In this document: piece by piece, positions 1 through 6,277 of the stretch
Position numbering within the stretch: the first letter of the stretch is position 1
How the letters are laid out: each line of letters starts with the position of its first letter
NCBI GenBank assembly: GCA_024639975.1
Contig: JAHEFX010000009.1
Span: forward strand, 1 to 42,051
Reading direction: 5' to 3'
Length of the DNA: 42,051 nucleotides
From: a bacterium
GTDB lineage: Bacteria > Actinomycetota > Acidimicrobiia > Spongiisociales > JAENVV01
Notes under the pieces: generated by a model
Seen by the model: only the letters and a program-made list of their open reading frames with translations
Databases searched by the model: none
What the model was told of the DNA's origin: nothing
Made by a program: the position numbers and the translations under genes

Positions 1-1061
1 CGCACGGCGACGCCATGCTCGTCGAGGATGGTGGCGACGTCATGGGCGTGCACGCCGTCGACGGCGAAGGAGATCACCCCGCCGCGATCGGGCCCGACCG
101 GGGGGCCGAACACGGTCACCCCGTCCACGTCGTCGGCGAGGCGTTCGAGGGCGAGCTCGGTCAGCCCCGCCTCGTGGGCCGACACCTCGGTCATGCCCAA
201 CCCGGAGAGGTAGTCGATGGCGGTGGCGAAGCCGACGGCCTCGGTGATCGGGGGCGTGCCTGCCTCGAACTTGGCGGGGATGGGAGCCCAGGTGGCGTCG
301 GTCAGCGTCACTTCCCGGATCATCTCGCCCCCGGTCTCGAACGGCTCGATCGATTCCGCGAGCGACCGTCGCATCCAGAGGGCACCGATGCCGGTCGGAC
401 CGAGCATCTTGTGGGCCCCGAAGGCGATGGCGTCGATACCGAGTCCGGCGACGTCGACGGGGGAGTGGGGCACGAGCTGGGCACCGTCCACGATGGTGGC
501 GGCCCCGAATGCACCGGCGAGCGCCGAGATCGCCGGCAGGTCCGGCTTGGTGCCGAGGACGTTCGACATCCCGGTGACGGCGACCACCTTCGTCGACTCG
601 TCGACGCGGGAGGCCAAGCCCGCCATGTCCAAGCGGTGGTCCGGGGTGAGTCCGACCACCCGCAGCTCGGCACCCGAGCGCTTCGTGGCCCGCTGCCAGG
701 GAATCAGGTTGGCGTGGTGCTCCATCTCGGTGACGACGACGGAATCCCCCGTGTCCAGTAGGTCGGTGATCCCGGCAGCGACGAGGTTCAGACCGGTGGT
801 CGTACCCCGGGTGAAGACGAGCTCTTCGGGGTCGGCGACGCCAATGAACCCCGCGACGGTCGACCGGGCGTTCTCGTATGCCGTCGTGGCCACCTGGCTG
901 AGGCGGTAGGCGCCGCGATGGACGTTGGCGTATGCCGCAGCCTGGAACGAGGCCATGGCGTCGATGACCGGCCACGGCTTCTGGGTCGACGCCGCCGAAT
1001 CGAGGAAGGCGAGCTGTGGGTGAGCTTCCAGGAACGGGAAATCGCCCCTGACGTCGCGCAT
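1..1061 (-). CDS. sufS: SufS-type cysteine desulfurase (3' end outside window)
   Basis: PLP-dependent group II cysteine desulfurase that takes sulfur from L-cysteine for Fe-S cluster assembly. The frame is open from the ATG at 1061 to the window edge (353 residues seen). The N-terminus reads MRDVRGDFPFLEAHPQLAFL followed by DSAASTQKP, typical of SufS. The PLP lysine is K218 in AFGAHKMLGPTG (codon 408-410), and the EMEHHAN cofactor motif lies upstream of it. The visible part ends at DEHGVAVR, just before the expected RxGHHCAQP loop, so the catalytic cysteine is not in the window. The ATG shares one base with the sufC stop (TGATG), implying translational coupling. Family assignment is firm; completeness cannot be judged. 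Confidence 0.95.
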   Translation of the reverse strand, partial: MRDVRGDFPFLEAHPQLAFLDSAASTQKPWPVIDAMASFQAAAYANVHRGAYRLSQVATTAYENARSTVAGFIGVADPEELVFTRGTTTGLNLVAAGITDLLDTGDSVVVTEMEHHANLIPWQRATKRSGAELRVVGLTPDHRLDMAGLASRVDESTKVVAVTGMSNVLGTKPDLPAISALAGAFGAATIVDGAQLVPHSPVDVAGLGIDAIAFGAHKMLGPTGIGALWMRRSLAESIEPFETGGEMIREVTLTDATWAPIPAKFEAGTPPITEAVGFATAIDYLSGLGMTEVSAHEAGLTELALERLADDVDGVTVFGPPVGPDRGGVISFAVDGVHAHDVATILDEHGVAV

Positions 1062-1804
1062 CAGGTGGTGGCGCGGAAGGCGTCGTAGCCGTCGGCCTCC
1101 AGCTGCTCGGAGAGCTCGATGCCGCCGGAGGTGAGCACACGCCCATCCATGAAGACGTGCACGATGTCGGGCTTCACATACTCGAGGAGGCGCTGGTAGT
1201 GCGTGATGATCAGGAAGCCGCGCTCGGGGTGGACGAGTGACCGGACACCCTCGGCGACCGTGCGGAGGGCATCGATGTCGAGACCCGAGTCGGTCTCGTC
1301 GAGGATGGACAAGGCGGGCTCGAGTACGGCCATCTGCAGGACCTCGTTGCGCTTGCGCTCACCGCCCGAGAACCCTTCGTTGAGGTACCGGTCGGCGAAC
1401 GTGGCGTCCATCCCGAGGGACTGCATCGCCTCCATGACCTTCAGCCGCAGCTCCAGGACCGTGTAGTCGATGCCGGTCTTGTTGGACAGCGCCTGGCGGA
1501 GGAACTGGACCACCGATACACCGGGGATCTCCTCGGGGTACTGGAACGCAAGGAACATGCCGGCTGTGGCCCGCTGGTCGGGAGCGACCTCGGTGATGTC
1601 CACCCCGTCGAACCAGATCGATCCGCCGGTCACCTCGTAGGAGGGGTGTCCCATGAGGACGTTGGCGAGGGTGCTCTTGCCGGACCCGTTCGGGCCCATC
1701 AAGGCGTGCACCTCACCGCGTTCGACCACGAGGTCCACGCCATTGAGGATCTCGACGCCGTCGGCCGAGGCGTGCAGGTTCTCGATTCGGAGGAGTTCGG
1801 GCAT
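1061..1804 (-). CDS. sufC: SufC, Fe-S cluster assembly ATPase
   Basis: ABC-type ATPase that works with the SufB/SufD scaffold in Fe-S cluster assembly in the cytosol. The 247-residue length is normal. Walker A is GPNGSGKST (about residues 37-45), the signature is FSGGERKR, and Walker B is LSILDETDSGLD; the FSGGERKRNE and DETDSGLD forms are diagnostic of SufC. It is followed directly by sufS. sufB and sufD are not upstream: a YbaK-like gene ends 48 bases away. A TACCAT -10 candidate lies 27 nt before the ATG and no clear Shine-Dalgarno is seen, so the gene may have its own promoter. Confidence 0.97.
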   Translation of the reverse strand: MPELLRIENLHASADGVEILNGVDLVVERGEVHALMGPNGSGKSTLANVLMGHPSYEVTGGSIWFDGVDITEVAPDQRATAGMFLAFQYPEEIPGVSVVQFLRQALSNKTGIDYTVLELRLKVMEAMQSLGMDATFADRYLNEGFSGGERKRNEVLQMAVLEPALSILDETDSGLDIDALRTVAEGVRSLVHPERGFLIITHYQRLLEYVKPDIVHVFMDGRVLTSGGIELSEQLEADGYDAFRATT

Positions 1805-1831
1805 GTGAGACGTCTGGGGTCGGGGCTGTCG

Positions 1832-1837
1832 ATGGTA
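1832..1837 (-). promoter_or_regulatory. Candidate -10 box for sufC
   Basis: TACCAT on the minus strand in the 48-base gap before sufC matches the actinobacterial TANNNT -10 consensus. Transcription would start about 20 nt before the ATG at 1804. No good -35 is visible; prediction only. Confidence 0.35.
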
Positions 1838-1852
1838 CCGGCCGCGGGCCGC

Positions 1853-2329
1853 CTATTCGGAGGTGCTGAGCGGGTGAAGCGATGCCCCGCTGCGGGCCAA
1901 CAGTTCGTCACGGGAGATGGGAGCGACCGTGTTCGGTGTCCCGGCGGCGATCCAGAGGGTGGCGCTCCCGTCGAGGTCCTGATCGGCGACCACGGGGACC
2001 TCGGTCGCATGGCCGAACGGTGGCGTTCCCCCAGCGGCGAAGCCGGTCGCCGCCCGGACCGTCTCCAACGGCGCCCGTGTCGCTTCCCGCCCGTCGAACG
2101 CTGTGGCGAGGGCTCCGGTGTCCAACCGACGATCACCCGGCACCAGGGCGACGACCGGCTCCCCGTCGACCTCGAACACCAACGACTTCACGATGTGGCG
2201 GACCTCGCAGCCGACCCCGGCTGCAGCGTCGGCTGCCGTCTTGGTGCCCTCGGGCACCAAGACCACCTCCGGGGCGAATGGGGCGACGGCGGCGAGCCAG
2301 CGCACGGTGGCTGCCGGCAGCGAGCTCAA
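1853..2329 (-). CDS. YbaK/ProX-type aminoacyl-tRNA deacylase
   Basis: 158-residue protein of the YbaK/EbsC/ProX family, stand-alone domains that hydrolyse mischarged aminoacyl-tRNAs such as Cys-tRNA(Pro) or Ala-tRNA(Pro). Family marks are the conserved lysine in HIVKSLVFEVDG (K48), the core VALVPGDRRLD, and the glycine-rich loop GGTPPFGH (about 100-107). The start is a TTG at 2329 that overlaps the upstream stop as TTGA; the next alternative is a GTG eight codons in. It appears cotranscribed with the LLM oxidoreductase. Which tRNA it edits cannot be read from sequence. Confidence 0.85.
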   Translation of the reverse strand: MSSLPAATVRWLAAVAPFAPEVVLVPEGTKTAADAAAGVGCEVRHIVKSLVFEVDGEPVVALVPGDRRLDTGALATAFDGREATRAPLETVRAATGFAAGGTPPFGHATEVPVVADQDLDGSATLWIAAGTPNTVAPISRDELLARSGASLHPLSTSE

Positions 2330-3240
2330 ACGAGCGGCCCGGCAACTCGCTCGACGTTCTCGAGGTCATGCGGGATCACCTGCACGTACCAGCGATCGAC
2401 GCCGACCGCTTCGAGGGCGGCGAGCTGGCTACGCACCTGGTCGACCGTGCCGTGCAGGGTTCCGCGTTCGGCGAGCTTCGCCTCGAACTCGGACGGCTCG
2501 AGGTCGCGCTTGGCGGCAGCTGCACCGAGCTCTTCGCGGTAGGCGGCCTCGTCCTCGCCCCAGAAGCCACCACCCATCACCGAAACGCGGATCTGTGACG
2601 GATCGCGACCGTGCTCCTCGGCGCTCCGGCGGAGTTCGGCGATCCGGGGTGCGAGGGTCTCGGGAGGGGCGGTGAAGGCGTTGTACTCGTCGGCCCACCG
2701 GCCGGCGAGGCGAGGCGTTCGCTTCGGTCCGCTGCCGCCCACCAGGAGCCCGACGGACGGGGCCAAGGGCCGGACGGAGGCATCGATTCGGTAGTACTCG
2801 CCGGAGAAGGTGGCATGGTCATCCCGTAGGGCCTTACGCACGTAGGGGAGGGCCTCCTCGAGGCGCTCGAAGCGCTCCGACCAGTCCGGGAACGGCAGGC
2901 CGAACACTTCGTGCTCCAACTCCATCCACCCGGTACCCAAGCCCAGGTCGAAGCGCCCACCGGACATCTCGTCGAGCGATGCGGCCGACTTGGCGATCAC
3001 TGCCGGGTGGCGGAAGGTCAGCGGGCTGACCAGCACGACCAGCCGAATCGTGGACGTCTCCCGGGCGATACCGCCGAAGGTCGTGAAGGCGTCGTTGGCG
3101 TCGGCCGGTCCGCCCGACCAGTAGTAGTGGTCGGAGCGTGCGAAGGCGACGAATCCGTGGTCCTCGGCCCACTTGGCGGCATCGAGGAGGTCTTGGTAGG
3201 TGCCGCCCAGCTGCGGCTCGGTCATGAGGGCGAGTTCCAT
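2326..3240 (-). CDS. LLM-class F420-dependent oxidoreductase
   Basis: 304-residue luciferase-like (beta/alpha)8 enzyme. The N-terminus MELALMTEPQ, the segment FARSDHYYW, the block SAASLDEMSGGRFDLGLGTG (about 86-105) and the later LLVGGSGPKRTPRLAGRWAD are typical of the actinobacterial F420-dependent LLM group, and cofD/cofE are present at 20425-22037. F420 use is inferred from family and context, and the substrate is unknown. The ATG at 3240 lies 6 nt behind a TAGGCT box with no Shine-Dalgarno, so the mRNA is probably leaderless. It is divergent from the acyl-CoA dehydrogenase and overlaps the YbaK-like gene by 4 bases. Confidence 0.9.
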   Translation of the reverse strand: MELALMTEPQLGGTYQDLLDAAKWAEDHGFVAFARSDHYYWSGGPADANDAFTTFGGIARETSTIRLVVLVSPLTFRHPAVIAKSAASLDEMSGGRFDLGLGTGWMELEHEVFGLPFPDWSERFERLEEALPYVRKALRDDHATFSGEYYRIDASVRPLAPSVGLLVGGSGPKRTPRLAGRWADEYNAFTAPPETLAPRIAELRRSAEEHGRDPSQIRVSVMGGGFWGEDEAAYREELGAAAAKRDLEPSEFEAKLAERGTLHGTVDQVRSQLAALEAVGVDRWYVQVIPHDLENVERVAGPLV

Positions 3241-3246
3241 GGGGCC

Positions 3247-3252
3247 AGCCTA
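3247..3252 (-). promoter_or_regulatory. Leaderless -10 box, LLM oxidoreductase
   Basis: TAGGCT on the minus strand, 6 nt before the ATG at 3240. This spacing places the transcription start at or next to the start codon. Confidence 0.6.
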
Positions 3253-3271
3253 CGACGACCCCGAGAAGCGA

Positions 3272-3277
3272 TAGCCT
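3272..3277 (+). promoter_or_regulatory. Leaderless -10 box, acyl-CoA dehydrogenase
   Basis: TAGCCT, 6 nt before the ATG at 3284. It mirrors the minus-strand TAGGCT at 3247-3252 within the same 43-base divergent gap; the two hexamers form an inverted pair AGCCTA-N19-TAGCCT. Confidence 0.6.
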
Positions 3278-3283
3278 CGCCCC

Positions 3284-4390
3284 ATGGACTTCGCATTCAG
3301 TGAGGAGCAGGAATTCCTGCGTGACACCGCCCGACAGTGGCTGGCCGACCGGAGCCCGTCCTCCGTGGTCCGGGAGTTGATGGAGACGGACGAGGGGTTC
3401 GACCGCTCGCACTGGAAGGAGATCGCCGACCTCGGCTGGCAGGCGATGGCCATTCCCGAGGAGTACGGCGGGGCAGGGTTCGGCTTCCTGGAGCTCGCCG
3501 TCATCGTCGAGGAGATGGGACGCTCCCTGTTCGGTGCGCCGTTCTTGTCGTCGGTGGTGCTTGCGGCGAACGCCCTGCTGCTCGCCGGCTCCGAGGAGCA
3601 GAAGCACCATTACCTCCCGGCGATAGCGGCGGGCGAGCTCGTCGCCACCGTCGCCTTCCCCGACGGTGCCGGCCCGTTCGGCGCCGACTCGGCGACCGTG
3701 ACAGCGACCCACGCCGGAGACGGCTGGACACTGGAGGGCAGCGTGGCCCACGTGCTCGACGGAGGTTCGGCGGAGCTCTTGCTGGTCCCGGCCTCGATCG
3801 ACGGGGAGCTGGGGTTGTTCGCGGTGGCGGCGGGGACCGACGGACTCACAACGAAGGCCCTGGACACGATCGATCCGACTCGCAAGCTCGCCGAGGTCAC
3901 CTTCGCCGGAGCCGCGGCCGATCGTGTCGGTGGAGACGCCGCCGACGTGCTGCGAACCGTGCACAGGATCGGTTCGGTTGCGCTCGCCCTCGAGCAGGTC
4001 GGTGGCGCCTCACACGTCCTCGACGTCACCGTGCAATACGCCAAGGACCGGGAGCAGTTCGGTCGACCGATCGGCTCCTTCCAAGCCGTCAAGCACATGT
4101 GCGCCGACATGTACGTCTCGGTCGAATCGGCCAGGGCCGCGGCCTACTACGCCGCATGGGCGATCTCCGAGGCGAATGACGAGGTGGGCACGGTTGCCCC
4201 GCTCGCCAAGGCGTACTGCTCGGAAGCGTTCTTCCAGGCGGCCGGTGACAGCATCCAGGTGTTCGGTGGCATCGGATTCACCTGGGAGCACGACGCCCAC
4301 CTGTACTTCAAGCGGGCCAAGAGCGGGGAGATCCTCCTCGGGTCCCCGAGCGAGCACCGGGCCATCCTCGCCGGTCTCGTCGGCTTGTAG
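3284..4390 (+). CDS. Acyl-CoA dehydrogenase (FadE-like)
   Basis: 368-residue FAD-dependent acyl-CoA dehydrogenase that introduces the alpha,beta double bond into an acyl-CoA thioester. The N-terminus MDFAFSEEQEFLRDTARQWL is the usual helical start. The central region has PEEYGGAGFGFLELAVIVEE, and the C-terminal domain has YAKDREQFGRPIGSFQAVKH and IQVFGGIGFTWEHDAHLYFK, whose glutamate in TWEH is at the position of the usual catalytic base in this subgroup. Length is at the short end of the family but domains are complete. Substrate chain length or type cannot be told. The start is set by the leaderless -10 box six bases upstream. Confidence 0.93.
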   Translation: MDFAFSEEQEFLRDTARQWLADRSPSSVVRELMETDEGFDRSHWKEIADLGWQAMAIPEEYGGAGFGFLELAVIVEEMGRSLFGAPFLSSVVLAANALLLAGSEEQKHHYLPAIAAGELVATVAFPDGAGPFGADSATVTATHAGDGWTLEGSVAHVLDGGSAELLLVPASIDGELGLFAVAAGTDGLTTKALDTIDPTRKLAEVTFAGAAADRVGGDAADVLRTVHRIGSVALALEQVGGASHVLDVTVQYAKDREQFGRPIGSFQAVKHMCADMYVSVESARAAAYYAAWAISEANDEVGTVAPLAKAYCSEAFFQAAGDSIQVFGGIGFTWEHDAHLYFKRAKSGEILLGSPSEHRAILAGLVGL

Positions 4391-4393
4391 GCG

Positions 4394-4858
4394 GTGTCGG
4401 GCGGAGCCGCCGTCGTCCTCGGAGGATTGCTCTTCGGGGCCTTCCTCCTGATCGTTGCCGCCCTGTTGTGGCAGGAGGCCCGGGAGCGGGGGAACCCGTC
4501 CGAGTCGGTGTTCGGGATCGAGGACGCGACCGATCACATCCTCACGGTGCTGGGCGAGCCCGTGGCTTCCCGGCTGGGTCGCGACAACGTGCGCCGGATC
4601 ATCGAGTGGCAGGTTCGCTTCCTCCAGGACCTGGCGAAGGAGGACGAGGACGTCCCCATCGTGGTCGGCACCACCCGGGGAACCGTGGAGTACATCCGGG
4701 TCCGCCTCGAACAGGCCGGGCATCCTCTCCCGGAGGACGACGTGGCCGCGGTGCTCGATGCCCAGGGCGAGTACCTCGCGGGGCTCGGGGTGATCGGCGA
4801 AGCCGCCGACGAGAGTGAGGTCTTCGGCGACGAGGACTCCATCGGCGACACCTCCTAG
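4394..4858 (+). CDS. Uncharacterised membrane-anchored protein
   Basis: 154 residues from a GTG at 4394, three bases after the acyl-CoA dehydrogenase stop. One N-terminal transmembrane helix (about residues 5-26, GAAVVLGGLLFGAFLLIVAA) is followed by a charged cytosolic part, WQEARERGN, then a helical region with DNVRRIIEWQVRFLQDLAKE and an acidic tail. I do not recognise a family. The tight spacing suggests cotranscription with its neighbours, but no role can be inferred. Confidence 0.75.
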   Translation: MSGGAAVVLGGLLFGAFLLIVAALLWQEARERGNPSESVFGIEDATDHILTVLGEPVASRLGRDNVRRIIEWQVRFLQDLAKEDEDVPIVVGTTRGTVEYIRVRLEQAGHPLPEDDVAAVLDAQGEYLAGLGVIGEAADESEVFGDEDSIGDTS

Positions 4859-4859
4859 G

Positions 4860-5072
4860 ATGTCGACCGTGCGTCATCGCAGACTGGAACACCATCGATT
4901 CGTCGGTACCCGGGATGACATGGTCGTCTACGACACCGACGACGTGGAACAGGCCGAAGCCCTGATGGGCCGCCTTGCGGACGACGGTCTCCTCGATCGC
5001 AATCTCGTCTCCACCTTCGGTCCGGACTCCTTGGCGGAGGCCGCGAACAGGGGCTTTCGGCCCCTCGCCTAG
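4860..5072 (+). CDS. Small uncharacterised protein
   Basis: 70 residues from the ATG at 4860, one base after the previous stop. An in-frame GTG at 4869 lies 7 nt after TAGGAT (4856-4861) and could be a leaderless start instead. The sequence RFVGTRDDMVVYDTDDVEQAEALMGRLADDGLLDRNL is acidic and soluble; no family is recognised. Its stop overlaps the stop of the convergent hydrolase gene through a shared CTAG. Confidence 0.65.
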   Translation: MSTVRHRRLEHHRFVGTRDDMVVYDTDDVEQAEALMGRLADDGLLDRNLVSTFGPDSLAEAANRGFRPLA

Positions 5073-5686
5073 GCCGCCCGGAGCCCGTCGGCGACGAGGG
5101 TCGCCACCCGTGGCTCGCGGAAGTAGAAGAAGTGATCCGAGCCCGGCATCACGTGCAACTCCGCACCGACGGTCGCCGCATAGGCCGCCAGTTCGGCAAC
5201 CGGTACGAACTGGTCCCGGTCGCCGACGATGATCGACTTCCGGCCCGATCGCGCCGGGCTTGCCGGCAGGTCGGGCGTCAGCTCCGAAGCCACCGGCGGG
5301 GCGATCCCCACCCAGGGCACGGCTCGGGCTTGCCGGTCGACCCATACCAGGGAGGTGGCAGCGCCGAACGACCAGCCGACGATGCCATGTCTCGCCCCTG
5401 GCGCCTTCGCCGTGAGTGCCACCCACGCCGCATCGATGTCGAGCAGCTCGCCGACGCCGCCGTCGTGATCACCTTGCGAGGCGCCGACGCCCCTGAAGTT
5501 GAAGCGGAGCACCCCGATGCCACGCTCGTTGAGGTGGCTGGTGACTTTCCGCAGAAGTGGGGCCCGCATGGAGCCGCCATGAAGTGGGTGCGGATGGCAG
5601 AAGACGATCGCCAGCTCCGGGTCGTCGGGCCCGTCCCAGAGAGCCTCGAGCGTGAGGTCGTCACTGGTCCTCAGTGACTCCGTCAT
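5069..5686 (-). CDS. Alpha/beta hydrolase, short CocE/DLH-like type
   Basis: Cytosolic alpha/beta hydrolase of about 205 residues from the ATG at 5686 (MTESLRTSDDL); an in-frame GTG at 5713 would add nine residues. The fold is shown by FCHPHPLHGGSM (oxyanion region), RFNFRGVGASQGDHDGG, the nucleophile elbow GWSFGA, an acid in GDRDQFVP, and the histidine in GSDHFF. The HPHPxxGG plus FNFRGVGxSxGxxD pattern is that of a widespread small hydrolase group annotated as alpha/beta family or dienelactone-hydrolase-like; the substrate is unknown. It converges with the small gene at 4860, sharing CTAG. Confidence 0.85.
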   Translation of the reverse strand: MTESLRTSDDLTLEALWDGPDDPELAIVFCHPHPLHGGSMRAPLLRKVTSHLNERGIGVLRFNFRGVGASQGDHDGGVGELLDIDAAWVALTAKAPGARHGIVGWSFGAATSLVWVDRQARAVPWVGIAPPVASELTPDLPASPARSGRKSIIVGDRDQFVPVAELAAYAATVGAELHVMPGSDHFFYFREPRVATLVADGLRAA

Positions 5687-5776
5687 CGCGCGGACCCCGA
5701 GGCGACAAGCCACCGGGTGGGCCGAAGATCTGCGAGACGTTTGGTCAACGAGGCTCCGAGGGTGGGGACGCCGAGG

Positions 5777-6178
5777 CTAGGAGGCCCCCGTGGCGATCCG
5801 GAGCTCCCTCGCATGTGCGTGGCGCAGCCAGGGCGGTATGCGTCGGTCGTATGGAGCCGACACCGGCGGGATGGGGATCGGGATCACGACGACGCCTGCC
5901 TGGTGGCGCACGAGCCCGGCCCGAACCAGACCGTTCAGGCCCAGCGGTCGGCTGATGGTCCCCCCTTCTCGGGCGGCTCGGACCAGGCGCAGGAGGTCGG
6001 CCACCGACGTGGGGCCGAGGACGCAGGTCCACCAGCGCCGGACGTACGGGTCCTCGGGGGCGAGTCCGGGGCGATCCGTCTCGGCGATGAGCGGGAGGAC
6101 GGGCGGACGCTCACGCAGGCAGGGAGTCGTGCCGGTCGGAGGGGTGGCATGGCCGACGGGAGGACAGGTTCCTTGCAT
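5777..6178 (-). CDS. Small uncharacterised protein, possible winged helix
   Basis: 133 residues from the ATG at 6178, chosen because GGAGG lies 5 nt upstream. An in-frame GTG at 6193 would add five residues. After a Pro/Thr-rich start, the middle TSVADLLRLVRAAREGG, then GLNGLVRAGLVRHQAGVVVI, resembles the recognition helix and wing of small winged-helix regulators, but I cannot assign a family. The C-terminal RIPPWLRHAHARELRIATG is basic. Upstream sits an AT-rich palindrome (6213-6224) that could be an operator. It lies downstream of the PBP gene on the same strand. Confidence 0.6.
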   Translation of the reverse strand: MQGTCPPVGHATPPTGTTPCLRERPPVLPLIAETDRPGLAPEDPYVRRWWTCVLGPTSVADLLRLVRAAREGGTISRPLGLNGLVRAGLVRHQAGVVVIPIPIPPVSAPYDRRIPPWLRHAHARELRIATGAS

Positions 6179-6212
6179 CGATCCCTCCGACACGACGACG
6201 ACTCTCGTACAT

Positions 6213-6224
6213 CGTTATATATCG
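6213..6224 (-). promoter_or_regulatory. AT-rich imperfect palindrome upstream of the 133-aa gene
   Basis: CGATATATAACG on the minus strand is a palindrome except for one base pair (CG-W-TATATA-W-CG) and includes TATATA, a possible -10. It is the most AT-rich spot I noticed in a two-thirds GC window and lies about 35 nt before the ATG at 6178. It resembles operators of PadR-like winged-helix repressors in general form only. Confidence 0.4.
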
Positions 6225-6277
6225 TCGAGCATCGATCGTCCAGCAGGACGTATGGACGGTTTTCGCGACCCGTCGGC

